From assembly GCA_020637805.1 (NCBI GenBank), contig JACKJU010000004.1, positions 1 through 64,000 on the forward strand: 64,000 nt of DNA. The letters are read 5' to 3'. The notes beneath the pieces are model-generated. The model was not told the origin of the DNA. It saw only the letters and a list, made by a program, of their open reading frames with translations, and made no database searches. This document shows, piece by piece, positions 1 to 9,651 of this stretch (position 1 is the first letter of the stretch; each line of letters starts with the position of its first letter). The DNA comes from Nitratireductor sp. Its GTDB lineage: Bacteria > Pseudomonadota > Alphaproteobacteria > Rhizobiales > Rhizobiaceae. The translations under genes and the position numbers were made by a program.

Positions 1-1613
1 GCATCGAGGACGTGGTGACCCTGAGGGCACAGCAGTTTCCGGAAGATGCAGGTCCGCTTGCGCATCCCGTGCGGCCGGAAGCCTATCGCGAGATCAACAA
101 CTTCTATACCGCCACCGTCTATGAAAAAGGAGCGGAGATCGTGCGCATGCTCGCCCTGCTGCTTGGCGAGAAGAAGTTCGCAAAGGGCATGGCGCGCTAC
201 CTGAAGAAACACGATGGCGATGCCGCCACCATCGAGGATTTCATCGCCTGCTTCGAACAGGCGGCGAAGGTCGACCTGTCGCAGTTCTTCCTGTGGTACC
301 GGCAGGCAGGCACCCCCCATCTTCACCTCGCCAGCCACTATGACAAGGAAAAGCAGACCTTCACCGTTGAAGCAGAGCAGTCGCTTGCACCCACGCCTGG
401 CCAGAACCGCAAGAAGCCGATGCACATTCCCGTTCGTGCGGCGCTGATCGGCTCGAAGAGCGGCAAGCAACTCGAACCCTCGAAGATCACCGGTATCGAC
501 AGCAACGGCGAATTGCTGGAGTTTCGCCAACGCCGGCACAAGGTCGTCTTTCACGGCATTGCCGAAAGGCCCCTGCTCTCCTTCAACCGCGACTTCAGTG
601 CGCCTGTAATCACCGACTATCGCTACAGCGATAACGAGCTGGTCTTCCTGGCTGCAAACGATACCGATCCTTTCAACCGGTGGCAGTCGCTGCGCACGCT
701 TGCCGGCCGCGAGATCATCCGCGCCATGCGGCAGATGGCGAAACGCCGCAAACCGGCATGGAATGATGGTCTGGCACCCGCCTTTTCCTCGGTTGCGCGC
801 GACGAGACACTTGAACCGGCCTTTCGTGCGGTCGCGCTGACGCTGCCGTCGGAAGCCGACATCGCTCAGCTGATCGGCAAGAACATCGATCCCGACGCAA
901 TCCACTCGGCCCGCAACGCGCTTCAGGGGCATATCGGCGAAGCGCTGGAACCCGTGCGTGCGGAGATCGCTGCCACCCTCGAAATCGATGGAGAGTATGC
1001 CCCCGATGCCATGCAGTCCGGCAAGCGCAGGCTGCGCCATGTCCTGCTTTCCCACGCATTGGCGGCAAACAGCGAGGCCGCGGAAAAGGAAGTGACCGAT
1101 CTTTTCCAGAGCGCCACGAACATGACCGACCGGCAGGCAGCATTCGACATGATCCTTCGCCAGGTCGACGATACGGAGATATCGGAAAAGGCCATTGCGC
1201 AGTTCCGCGAATGGTATGGCGACGATCCGCTGGTGATGGACAAATGGTTTATGTCGCAGGCGGTCGTGCCGGGCCGCTCTGCGCTGGCTACTGTCAAGCG
1301 CCTGACCCGCGACGACGCCTTTTCCTGGAAGAACCCGAACCGCATGCGCTCGGTAATCGCTGCCTTTGCGCAGGCCAACCCGACCGGCTTCAACCGCAGG
1401 GACGGTGCTGGTTACAGGTACATTGCCGATGCGGTGAGAAAGCTGGACGCAATCAATCCGCAGGTGGCCGCGAGATTGCTAACGGCATTCCGTTCCTACA
1501 AGCAGCTTGAATTGGAGCGGCGAAAACAGGCCGAAGCCGCCCTGAAGGGCCTGAAGGAAGGCGGGAAGCTGTCACGAGATGTAAGCGACATCCTCGACCG
1601 GACACTTTCCTGA
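1..1613 (+). CDS. pepN: Aminopeptidase N, 3' part (partial, 5' end outside window)
   Basis: C-terminal ~537 codons of an M1-family zinc aminopeptidase that removes N-terminal residues from peptides in the cytoplasm. The reading frame is open from base 3, so the gene enters from the left edge. The opening residues (QFPEDAGPLAHPVRP, then NNFYTATVYEKGAEIVRM) match the PepN segment just after the HExxH zinc site; the zinc ligands themselves lie upstream of the window. The rest is the alpha-helical C-terminal domain typical of the E. coli PepN type (about 870-890 residues in full). It ends in TGA, 153 bp before the PleC-like kinase gene on the same strand. Family assignment is secure; activity cannot be judged without the catalytic part. 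Confidence 0.95.
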   Translation, partial: IEDVVTLRAQQFPEDAGPLAHPVRPEAYREINNFYTATVYEKGAEIVRMLALLLGEKKFAKGMARYLKKHDGDAATIEDFIACFEQAAKVDLSQFFLWYRQAGTPHLHLASHYDKEKQTFTVEAEQSLAPTPGQNRKKPMHIPVRAALIGSKSGKQLEPSKITGIDSNGELLEFRQRRHKVVFHGIAERPLLSFNRDFSAPVITDYRYSDNELVFLAANDTDPFNRWQSLRTLAGREIIRAMRQMAKRRKPAWNDGLAPAFSSVARDETLEPAFRAVALTLPSEADIAQLIGKNIDPDAIHSARNALQGHIGEALEPVRAEIAATLEIDGEYAPDAMQSGKRRLRHVLLSHALAANSEAAEKEVTDLFQSATNMTDRQAAFDMILRQVDDTEISEKAIAQFREWYGDDPLVMDKWFMSQAVVPGRSALATVKRLTRDDAFSWKNPNRMRSVIAAFAQANPTGFNRRDGAGYRYIADAVRKLDAINPQVAARLLTAFRSYKQLELERRKQAEAALKGLKEGGKLSRDVSDILDRTLS

Positions 1614-1766
1614 GCCAAACGCCCTGATGCAGGGGTAATTATTGACGAAGCGTTAAATATTTATCCGGCGGCTATGGACAACCGGATTCCTCCTGATTCA
1701 AAGTGGAGGTGATTCGCCGGTGCGGCGTTGGCGGATCACCAGACCTAAAATTCGAGGAGGCCTCCG

Positions 1767-4166
1767 ATGGCGGAAGCGGACACGCACCCCGTGCGTGCGA
1801 GCAGCATGGATTCTGCCAGCGATTCTGGCGGGCGAAAACCGGGCATTTCCGGGTACGCCCGCCAGTTGAGCCATCCCGCCTATGAGCGGCTTCTCAAATC
1901 CGAAGACCTGTTGAGAAAGACCGTTCCGGTTCTGATCGTCATCTTCCTGATCGTGATCGCAACGGCGCGATGGGTCCAACTCAACACTCTGGGTAGCCAG
2001 ATCCACAATTCCGCCAACGCAGAACTGCATTTCGTCGCCGAACTGATCGAGGCAAGGCTAAGTGTCGCCACGGAAGCTCTCGAATCACGCAATGCCGGAA
2101 CTGGCGAAGGCGAGCCGCTGAAAGTCCGGCTGACCGGCCATGAACTCTACAACCTGCTGGCAGAAAACATACCTGCCCGGTATCTTGAGGACGGGCGCCA
2201 GATCCTCCTGACGAATTCCAGCGGAATCGTCATCGCGACGCTGCCGGAGCAGGACAGGCTGATCGGCAGGAGCCAGAACGATGCCATCGGCAATTCCATG
2301 CTGCTGACGATGTTCGGCCGCAACGCCCAGACCCAGACCGTGGTTCTGCCGGACGGCGAAAGAGCACTCGCTGCCCACCGGCTGCTCGACGAACCCTATG
2401 GCGGGGTTACGGTACTGCAGCCCGAAAGCAGGATAATGGCGAACTGGCGGTATTCCCTGTCGACCAACGTGCTGCTGTTTGTTGGAACCTCCAGCATTCT
2501 CATTGTCGTGCTCTACGCCTATTTCGCCCAGGGAACGCGTGCCCGCAAGGCCGACGAAATCTACACCGCCACCAATCAACGCTTCGACACGGCGCTTAGC
2601 CGCGGCAAGTGCGGGCTGTGGGACTGGGACATCGCGCGCGGACGCATCTACTGGTCGGATTCGATGTTCGGAATGCTGGGCCACCAGCCGGACGGCAATT
2701 TGTTCGGCTTCTCGCGTGCGATAGAGATGATGCATCCCGAAGATACCGATCTCTACTCGATTGCCGATCTGGTGATGGTGGAACATGCCGACGCGGTCGA
2801 TCGCGTATTCAGGATGCGCCATGCCGACGGCCAGTGGATACATGTCCGCCTGAGAGCGCAGGTCGTCAACAGTGATGAACATGAACCGCACCTCATCGGG
2901 ATCGCGATCGACGTCAGCGAACAGGAAGCAATCCGCGAACGCACGCACCGCGTTGCCATGCGCCTTCAGGATGCGATCGAGAGCCTGTCGGAGGCATTTG
3001 TCCTCTGGGACAGCAAGAAGCGCCTCGTCATCTGCAATTCCAAGTTCCGCGAGCTGCATGGCGTGACGCCGGAAATCGCCATTCCCGGCATTCCATACGG
3101 ACAGCTGATGGCCAATGCCAAGAGCCCGACAATGGAACGCGAGATCGTGCTGGCAGACCGGCAGGCACAGGGCGCGCGCACCTACGAGGTGGAACTCGGC
3201 GATGGGCGCTGGCTGCAGATCAACGAGCGCCGCACGCTCGACGGCGGCTATGTCTCGGTCGGCAACGACATCACGACCATCAAGCGCCACGAGACCAAGC
3301 TGCTGCTGGCGGAAGCCAAGTACAAGACGACGATTGCCGATCTGCGCGCCTCCCGCCTGAAGCTGGAAAAGCAGGCGCAGCAGCTCGTCGAACTCGCGGA
3401 AAGCCATGCCGCGGAAAAACAGCGCGCGGAAAACGCCAACCGCGCCAAGTCCGAATTCCTGGCTGCCATGAGCCACGAGTTGAGAACGCCGCTCAACGCC
3501 ATAATCGGCTTTTCCGAGATCATGGAGAACGAGATGTTCGGCCCGCTCGGCTCGGAAAAATACGCCGAATATGCCAGCGATATCCTATCGAGCGGCACCT
3601 TCCTGCTCAACGTCATCAACGACATTCTCGACATGTCGAAGATCGAGGCCGGCAGGATGATGCTCGACCTCGAAACAGTTCGCATCGACGATATCCTGGA
3701 GGAGACATTCCGCATCATTTCCCACGATGCGGAAACAAAGAACATCTCCATCAAGGACGAAACGGCTTCGGATCTCGAAGTCGTCGCGGATCGCCGTGCG
3801 GTCAAGCAGATCCTGCTCAACCTTCTCTCCAATGCGGTCAAGTTCAGCCGCGATGGCGGAAATGTCTTCGTGCGCGCCCGCATCGTATCTGGAGACCTTC
3901 GGGTCACCATCGAGGACAAGGGCATTGGCATATCAAAGGCCGACCTGAAGAAATTGTGCCGCCCGTTCAGCCAGGCGCAGAACCAGTTCACGCGCAGCCA
4001 CAAGGGTTCCGGCCTGGGTCTCGCAATCTCCAAGTCCCTGGCCGAGATGCATGGCGGCGCACTGCGCATCCGTTCACGTACGGGCAAGGGCACAATCGTT
4101 TCGCTGCAACTGCCGGTCTCCGCCCGGCTTGCAAGCACACCGGATCAGCAGACGCGACAATCCTAA
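1767..4166 (+). CDS. pleC: PAS-domain sensor histidine kinase, PleC-like
   Basis: Membrane histidine kinase of 799 residues. An N-terminal hydrophobic segment (VPVLIVIFLIVIATARW) and a second one near residue 235-255 bracket a periplasmic sensor region. Two PAS regions follow, then the H-box SHELRTPLNAIIGFSEIM with the phospho-accepting His570, an N-box (LLNLLSNAVKFS) and the G2 box GSGLGLAIS. The H-box with GPLGSEKY and ILDMSKIEAG resembles the PleC/DivJ/PdhS kinases that control the DivK-CtrA cell-cycle pathway in alphaproteobacteria, and its place beside glnE is as remembered for rhizobial pleC. The start has a strong GAGGAGG site 8 bases upstream. The PleC name rests on H-box similarity and neighbours; the kinase class is certain. 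Confidence 0.8.
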   Translation: MAEADTHPVRASSMDSASDSGGRKPGISGYARQLSHPAYERLLKSEDLLRKTVPVLIVIFLIVIATARWVQLNTLGSQIHNSANAELHFVAELIEARLSVATEALESRNAGTGEGEPLKVRLTGHELYNLLAENIPARYLEDGRQILLTNSSGIVIATLPEQDRLIGRSQNDAIGNSMLLTMFGRNAQTQTVVLPDGERALAAHRLLDEPYGGVTVLQPESRIMANWRYSLSTNVLLFVGTSSILIVVLYAYFAQGTRARKADEIYTATNQRFDTALSRGKCGLWDWDIARGRIYWSDSMFGMLGHQPDGNLFGFSRAIEMMHPEDTDLYSIADLVMVEHADAVDRVFRMRHADGQWIHVRLRAQVVNSDEHEPHLIGIAIDVSEQEAIRERTHRVAMRLQDAIESLSEAFVLWDSKKRLVICNSKFRELHGVTPEIAIPGIPYGQLMANAKSPTMEREIVLADRQAQGARTYEVELGDGRWLQINERRTLDGGYVSVGNDITTIKRHETKLLLAEAKYKTTIADLRASRLKLEKQAQQLVELAESHAAEKQRAENANRAKSEFLAAMSHELRTPLNAIIGFSEIMENEMFGPLGSEKYAEYASDILSSGTFLLNVINDILDMSKIEAGRMMLDLETVRIDDILEETFRIISHDAETKNISIKDETASDLEVVADRRAVKQILLNLLSNAVKFSRDGGNVFVRARIVSGDLRVTIEDKGIGISKADLKKLCRPFSQAQNQFTRSHKGSGLGLAISKSLAEMHGGALRIRSRTGKGTIVSLQLPVSARLASTPDQQTRQS

Positions 4167-4200
4167 CCCGCCTCTGCTGATAACTTCCCTGCCAACTGGC

Positions 4201-4233
4201 GCCCCGGACCTGACACGGTTCGGGGCTTTTTTT
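4201..4233 (+). terminator. Rho-independent terminator after the PleC-like kinase gene
   Basis: GCCCCG and CGGGGC arms with further CC/GG pairing around a TGACAC loop, followed by seven T residues, 35 bases after the kinase stop codon. It lies in the 150-bp space between the convergent pleC-like and glnE genes. Confidence 0.85.
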
Positions 4234-4319
4234 GAATTCGGGTGCAGGATGCATTTGGAGGAACAACATGTTCCCGTACCGGGTCTGTGTGTGCGGACAA
4301 CGGCCGCCAGAAAAGGCGG

Positions 4320-7256
4320 TCAGATCAAGAGACGATTGAAAATGGCGCGCACGGCCTTCTGGTGCATTTCCAGTTCCAGTTGCAGCGCCTTGAGATCGGG
4401 CTGGCCGGTCAGCAGGGTAAGCATTCCGGCGATACCGCGCGAGGCGTTCTTCGGATCGAACTCCTCGTTCAGGCACAGCCGCAGGATCTGGAGAATGGAG
4501 TTGTAGAGTTCAAAGGCGTGTGTGAGGGTTTCTCGTTCCTCTACCGGCAGCAACGTTTCGGGAAGGCTGCCGATCAGTGCCAGCGTTGAGCGGTCTTCGA
4601 CCGTGGTTCCCGCATTGCCCGTTTCCAGAATTCCCCACTGCGCGATGAATTCGATATCGGTCAGGCCGCCCTTTGCAAGCTTGACGTCGAAGACATTCGC
4701 GGCGGGCTTCTCCTTGTCGATGGTGGCGCGCATCTCCGCGATGTCCTTCGCTATCCTGCCGCCATCCTGCGGCTCGGAAAGAAGCGTGTTCAGCATGGCG
4801 CCAGTCTCGCGCACCAGAGCCGGATCTCCGGCAACCGGCCGCGCCCTGGAAAGCGCCTGCCGTTCCCATGTCCAGGCTTCCTCGCGCTGATACTTGACGA
4901 ACGAATCCAGGTAGGTCGCCAGCGGACCTGAATTGCCAGAGGGACGCAGCCGGAAATCCAGTTCATAGACAACCCCCTCGGCGGTCGGCGCACTCATGGC
5001 CGCTATAAGGCGCTGAACAAGGCGCACGAAGTACTGCTGCGGATAGAGCTGCTTGTCTCCATCGGAAGCCTCGGCATCCTCATCGTGGCGATAGAGAAAT
5101 ATCAGATCAAGGTCCGACCCTGCCGTCAGTTCGCGCGATCCAAGACGGCCCATGCCGATCACACTTATGCCGCCACCCTTTACGGTGCCGTGCTTGCGCT
5201 GAAACTCCTCGCGAACAACCTCCAATACACAGCCAAGCAGAACCTCGGCCAGATCCGAGAATGCGATGCCTGCCTGGCGGGCATTGATCGTGCGGTTGAT
5301 CAGCCTGATGCCGATCAGGAATTTCTGCTCGGCAGCAAAGATACGTGCCTGGTCGAGCTTAGCCTCATATCCGGTGGTTCGCGAGAGCAGGAGCCGCAAC
5401 CGTTCGTGCAGTGTTTCAGAATCTGGAACGCCGGCGCCAAAGGTAGGATCGATGAGCGAGTCGAAGACATGGGGGCGACGCGTGATGATCTCCGAAAGGC
5501 GCGGTGCAGCTCCCAGGATATGCACGAGAAGGCTCGTCAGATTGGCATTCGACTTGAGAATGGAGAAGAGTTGAATGCCTGCTGGCAGTCCGGAGACAAA
5601 CCGGTCAAATGCAAACAGGCTTTCATCGGGACTGTCGGCACCCGAAAACGCTTCGATCAGCGCCGGTGTCAGTTCGGTGAGAAGCTCGCGCGCCTGCGCG
5701 GTCTGCACCGCCGGAAACCGTCCGAAATGCCAGCCTTTGATGGTGGAAATTACCTGCGAGGGCTTCTTGAAGCCCAACCGGGTCAGGGTTTCCAGCGTGG
5801 CGGGATCATCGTCCTCGCCGGTGAAGACGAGGTTGCCGCCCGCACCTGTCAGTTCTGGCGATGACTCGAAGAGGTCGGCATAGTGGGTTTCCACCTTGCG
5901 CATCGTGGCAACAAGGGTTTCCTCGAACTCCTGCCGGGTACGATTTCCCATCATGTAGGCAATGCGCTCCAGCCCCTTGTCATCCTCAGGCAGGGTGTGG
6001 CTTTGCTCGTCAGCCACCATCTGGATACGGTGCTCAACATCGCGCAGATACCAGTATGCTCCGGTCAGCACGTCGACGGCACTGCGGTCGATCCAGCTGT
6101 CCCCGGCCAGTGCATTGAGCGCGGCAATCGTGGATATCTGCCGCAATTGAGGCCGCCGCCCCCCCGCGATCAATTGCTGTGTCTGAACGAAGAATTCGAT
6201 TTCGCGAATCCCGCCGCGTCCCAGTTTCACATTGTGGCCGCGCACGGCGATTTCGCCATGTCCCTTGTGGGCATGGATCTGCCGCTTGATGGAATGGACA
6301 TCCTGGATGGCAGCAAAGTCGAGATACTTGCGCCATATGAAGGGGGCTAGTTCCTCGAGAAAGCGGCGTCCAGCCTCCTCGTCTCCTGCACAGGCACGCG
6401 CCTTGATGAAGGCCGCACGTTCCCAGTTCTGCCCATAGGCCTCATAGTAGTTGAACGCCGTTTCGACTGGTATCGCGAGAGGGGTGGAACCCGGATCCGG
6501 TCTCAAGCGCAGATCAGTCCGGAAGACGTAACCGTCGCCGGTCCGTTCCTGCATGATGCGAACCAGGCTCTTGGCGAAACGCACGAATAGCGATGTCGGG
6601 TCGTCCGTGTTCACCTTCATCTTCCGGGACAGGTCGAAGAAGATGATGATATCGATGTCCGAAGAATAGTTCAGTTCGCGCGCGCCATACTTGCCCATTG
6701 CAAGCATCAGCAGGCCGCTTTCGGCCGAGGGGCTGGCAGGGTCTGCAAGTTCCACGCGCCCGCTTTGATGCATGCCGCGCAACAGGAAATCGCAGGCCGC
6801 ACCAAGCGCGGCATCGGCAAACCGGCTCAGCCAGTCGGTGACCGCGGCCGCCTCCAGCCAGCCTCCGAGATCGGCCAGCCCGAGTGCCAGCGATACGCGG
6901 CGCTTGCCGAAGCGGAGCCTTTCCATCAATGCGGATTCGGTTTCGATTTCCTTCCAGCAGTCGCGAACACTCGCCACCTCGGAAGCTAGGTAGTCGTCGA
7001 AGGGCTGCCGGAATATCCCCGCGATCAGGCGTGTGCGGACGAGGGCAAGATCACGCAGATAGGGCGACAGCGAGAAAACCGCCTTCAGGAAGCCGGCAAA
7101 TTCGTCGCAGGAGGAAATATCGGAGGCAAGTTCCGATTCGTCACATTCATTCAGTTCGGCAAGGAACTCGCGCAGGTAACGATCTGCCTCCTTCTTGTTC
7201 AACGGAACAAGTTGAACGGCTGGCTTCGTGAAATGATCTGCCAGGACAGCAGGCAT
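4320..7256 (-). CDS. glnE: Bifunctional glutamine synthetase adenylyltransferase/adenylyl-removing enzyme
   Basis: Cytoplasmic enzyme of 978 residues that adds AMP to, and removes it from, glutamine synthetase in response to PII signalling, thereby tuning nitrogen assimilation. The two duplicated nucleotidyltransferase halves are visible: the first has the metal-binding YSSDIDIIIFFD motif, the second has TAGSDLDLIFLY, each followed by a helical linker (RLRPDPGSTPLA and FRLRPSGNSGPLA regions). Length matches the family. It is convergent with the PleC-like kinase gene and lies 138 bp downstream of a histidine kinase gene on the same strand, with a palindromic repeat in the gap. The ATG start gives the usual N-terminus. 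Confidence 0.96.
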   Translation of the reverse strand: MPAVLADHFTKPAVQLVPLNKKEADRYLREFLAELNECDESELASDISSCDEFAGFLKAVFSLSPYLRDLALVRTRLIAGIFRQPFDDYLASEVASVRDCWKEIETESALMERLRFGKRRVSLALGLADLGGWLEAAAVTDWLSRFADAALGAACDFLLRGMHQSGRVELADPASPSAESGLLMLAMGKYGARELNYSSDIDIIIFFDLSRKMKVNTDDPTSLFVRFAKSLVRIMQERTGDGYVFRTDLRLRPDPGSTPLAIPVETAFNYYEAYGQNWERAAFIKARACAGDEEAGRRFLEELAPFIWRKYLDFAAIQDVHSIKRQIHAHKGHGEIAVRGHNVKLGRGGIREIEFFVQTQQLIAGGRRPQLRQISTIAALNALAGDSWIDRSAVDVLTGAYWYLRDVEHRIQMVADEQSHTLPEDDKGLERIAYMMGNRTRQEFEETLVATMRKVETHYADLFESSPELTGAGGNLVFTGEDDDPATLETLTRLGFKKPSQVISTIKGWHFGRFPAVQTAQARELLTELTPALIEAFSGADSPDESLFAFDRFVSGLPAGIQLFSILKSNANLTSLLVHILGAAPRLSEIITRRPHVFDSLIDPTFGAGVPDSETLHERLRLLLSRTTGYEAKLDQARIFAAEQKFLIGIRLINRTINARQAGIAFSDLAEVLLGCVLEVVREEFQRKHGTVKGGGISVIGMGRLGSRELTAGSDLDLIFLYRHDEDAEASDGDKQLYPQQYFVRLVQRLIAAMSAPTAEGVVYELDFRLRPSGNSGPLATYLDSFVKYQREEAWTWERQALSRARPVAGDPALVRETGAMLNTLLSEPQDGGRIAKDIAEMRATIDKEKPAANVFDVKLAKGGLTDIEFIAQWGILETGNAGTTVEDRSTLALIGSLPETLLPVEERETLTHAFELYNSILQILRLCLNEEFDPKNASRGIAGMLTLLTGQPDLKALQLELEMHQKAVRAIFNRLLI

Positions 7257-7274
7257 GCATTCTCCCCCCTAGAT

Positions 7275-7296
7275 CGTTTCACCTTCAGGTGAAACG
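7275..7296. repeat. Perfect short palindrome upstream of glnE
   Basis: CGTTTCACC and GGTGAAACG form a perfect 9-bp inverted repeat around TTCA. On the minus strand it lies between the kinase gene and glnE but has no T-run on either side, so it does not look like a classic terminator. A dispersed intergenic palindrome or an operator for glnE are both possible. Confidence 0.6.
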
Positions 7297-7394
7297 ACTT
7301 GTTTCGGCCAAAAACCGAATTCCTTCGCGCATTTCGATCTCTCCGTTTCCGTGAAAATCGAAATTGATCCAGGCCCCGTCGCACGGCGCAATGG

Positions 7395-8798
7395 TCATTT
7401 GGCGGGGAGCACCAGACGGGCAGAAAGCCCCGGTTCAGAATCTCCCAGCTCCAGCGTTCCAGAATGCAATTTTGCCACGGCCTCTACAAGAGCGAGGCCA
7501 AGGCCGGAGCCAGGTTTCGAACGGCTCTTGTCGAGCCGGTGGAAGCGCTCGCGAACCTTGTCGCGATGTTCGCTTGGAATACCTGGCCCGTTGTCCGACA
7601 CGCTGATGACGGCCTTGCCCTTTTCGCTTTCCAGGCGGAGCGTGACGACTGCCGGGTTGCCGTTTTCGGGACGGCCGTATTTCAGCGAGTTGTCGAGCAG
7701 ATTGGTGAGCCCCTGCGCAAGAAGTTCCCGGTTGCCGATCGTCTTCACGCCCGGAGCCGTTTCAAGGCGCAATTCCACACCCTCTTCTTCCGCGACCGGT
7801 TCGTAGAGTTCGTGGACGTCGTGGACAAGCTCGGTGAGGTCGAGTTCATTCAGTTCAGCCACCTGCGAACCGGATTCGACCCGCGAGATCATCAACAACG
7901 CATTGAAGGTCTTGATGATGCTGTCGCTGTCCGCAATCACCTCGTTGAGCACATCCTGGGCTTCGCGCTTGCCGGGGTCGGATGCCAGAGCCGCCTCCAC
8001 CTTGTTGCGCAGGCGGGTAAGCGGCGTCTTGAGATCGTGCGCGATGGAATCGGAGACATCGCGCAAACCGCTATCGAGCGTCGATATGCGGTCCAGCATG
8101 TTGTTCATGCGCGCCGAGAGACGGTCGAACTCGTCATTGGCACCCGTCACCGGCAGGCGCTCGGCGCGGTCGCCCGCCATTATGCGCTCGGTGGACCTCG
8201 ACACCATGTCGATACGCTTGAGCGCCCGGCGGCCAAGGAAGAACCAGATCAGGAAACCTGCGACCAGCATCATGGTCATCGAAAGGCCAAGCGCGCGCCG
8301 GACGATGTTGCGGAACCGATCCGGATCGCCGATATCCTTGCCGACCATCACCTGCATCGCGTCGGGCAGTGAGAAGGTCACGGCTACCGCACGCGAACGT
8401 TCATCATCCTTCCTGTTCGTCTGGTCGCCAAAGCCGTCGTATGGGAACGGATGGCGCGTCCAGCCATTCGTGATGAGAATTTTCTTGTCCAGGTCGCGGA
8501 CATTGCCTGCAAGGATGTTGCCTTCCTTGTCGGCGACTACGTAAAGGCTGGCGCCGGGTCCACGCGAGCGGAATTCCATCTCGCGGATCATCGCGTTGAT
8601 GCCGCGCCTTTCGTAGACGAGCTGGAGACCGGCAGCTTCGCGCTCGATGGCGTCGCGATACTGGCTTGTCAGAAACTGCACGGCGCTGCCGGACATGTAG
8701 AAGACGAGAAAAAGCGCCAGCAGGCCGAAGGCCAGCGTGTAGGCCACCGAAAGCCTGACGGCCGTCACCGACCAGAGAAGTCTCAGCCTGTTCCACAT
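7395..8798 (-). CDS. Two-component sensor histidine kinase (EnvZ/PhoR-like architecture)
   Basis: 467 residues: transmembrane helix about 18-40, periplasmic region about 41-168, second transmembrane helix about 170-190, HAMP linker, H-box SIAHDLKTPLTRLRNKV with phospho-acceptor His254, N-box LLDNSLKYG, and G boxes SDNGPGIP and GSGLGLALVEAVA. It is encoded 6 bp after the response regulator gene on the same strand, so the two form a pair, lying between degP and glnE. A role in envelope stress is inferred only from the degP neighbour, which is separated by a terminator. No specific signal can be read from the sequence. Confidence 0.93.
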   Translation of the reverse strand: MWNRLRLLWSVTAVRLSVAYTLAFGLLALFLVFYMSGSAVQFLTSQYRDAIEREAAGLQLVYERRGINAMIREMEFRSRGPGASLYVVADKEGNILAGNVRDLDKKILITNGWTRHPFPYDGFGDQTNRKDDERSRAVAVTFSLPDAMQVMVGKDIGDPDRFRNIVRRALGLSMTMMLVAGFLIWFFLGRRALKRIDMVSRSTERIMAGDRAERLPVTGANDEFDRLSARMNNMLDRISTLDSGLRDVSDSIAHDLKTPLTRLRNKVEAALASDPGKREAQDVLNEVIADSDSIIKTFNALLMISRVESGSQVAELNELDLTELVHDVHELYEPVAEEEGVELRLETAPGVKTIGNRELLAQGLTNLLDNSLKYGRPENGNPAVVTLRLESEKGKAVISVSDNGPGIPSEHRDKVRERFHRLDKSRSKPGSGLGLALVEAVAKLHSGTLELGDSEPGLSARLVLPAK

Positions 8799-8804
8799 GT
8801 GCTT

Positions 8805-9488
8805 CTACGCTTCGGCGGGTGCCTTGAGAATGTAGCCTGCACCGCGCACGGTCTGCAGCATTGCCGTGTCGAAGTCCTTGTCGATCTTCGAACGCAGGCG
8901 GGAAATGTGGACATCGATCACATTGGTCTGCGGATCGAAATGATAGTCCCAGACCTCCTCCAGCAGCATGGTGCGAGTGACCACCTTGCCCGCGTTCTGC
9001 ATCAGGTATTCAAGCAGCCGGAACTCGCGCGGCTGAAGCAGTATCTTGTTGCCGCCGCGCCGGACCTCGCGCGAAAGCCGATCAAGCTCGAGGTCCCCGA
9101 CACGCAATTGCATCTCGGCCTCTTCCGGCTTGACGCGGCGCGCCAGCACCTCCACACGGGCAAGCAGCTCCGAAAAGGCATAGGGTTTTGTCAGGTAATC
9201 ATCGCCACCGGAACGCAGCCCCTTTACCCGGTCGTCGACCTGGCCCAGCGCGGAAAGGATGAGCGCCGGTGTCTGGTCGCCCTCCGACCGCAATTCCTGC
9301 AAGGCGGTCAGGCCATCGAGCTTGGGCAGCATCCGGTCCACAATCAGAACATCGTAGGAATTGGACTGTGCCATGTGCAGGCCGCTCAGGCCGTCGGCGG
9401 CATGATCGGGGTTGTGGCCAGCTTCCCGGAATGCCTTGAGAAGGTAGTCCGCAGCTTCCTGATCGTCTTCGATTACAAGTATTTTCAT
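8805..9488 (-). CDS. OmpR/PhoB-family response regulator
   Basis: 227 residues: receiver domain with acidic cluster E7/D8/D9, phospho-acceptor Asp51 in VLIVDRMLP, conserved Lys in YLTKPYAF, and a C-terminal winged-helix DNA-binding domain (REFRLLEYLMQNAGKVVTR...VDVHISRLRSKID). The start at 9488 gives the canonical MKILVIEDD; a longer reading frame adds 33 non-conserved residues and overlaps the terminator region. It partners the kinase gene immediately downstream. The upstream gene degP is separated by a strong terminator, so this pair probably has its own promoter within 9489-9518. Confidence 0.94.
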   Translation of the reverse strand: MKILVIEDDQEAADYLLKAFREAGHNPDHAADGLSGLHMAQSNSYDVLIVDRMLPKLDGLTALQELRSEGDQTPALILSALGQVDDRVKGLRSGGDDYLTKPYAFSELLARVEVLARRVKPEEAEMQLRVGDLELDRLSREVRRGGNKILLQPREFRLLEYLMQNAGKVVTRTMLLEEVWDYHFDPQTNVIDVHISRLRSKIDKDFDTAMLQTVRGAGYILKAPAEA

Positions 9489-9518
9489 GTCACAGACATA
9501 ATCACGAATTGAACAATA

Positions 9519-9573
9519 TAAAAAGGCGGCAGCGGCAGTCGCCGGTCTGGTCGAAACCGGCAACGCCGCTGCC
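9519..9573 (-). terminator. Strong terminator between degP and the response regulator gene
   Basis: On the minus strand an outer stem (GGCAGCGGC with GCCGCTGCC) encloses an inner stem (GCCGGT with ACCGGC), followed by GCC and a T-run. It lies 78 bp past the degP stop codon, so it should end degP transcription and separate it from the two-component pair. Confidence 0.85.
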
Positions 9574-9651
9574 TGTTCCTCATGCACGGATGGCTCCGGG
9601 TTGAAGTTGCATGAGGACTTCGAACTGCCCGCCTGGGCGGGAAGTCAGGTG

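Noticed and set aside
1614..1660. Weak hairpin after pepN
   Set aside because: Four-base CCCT/AGGG stem without a proper T-run; not enough for a terminator call.
2085..3476. Minus-strand frame of 463 codons
   Set aside because: Antisense to the PleC-like kinase; no motif.
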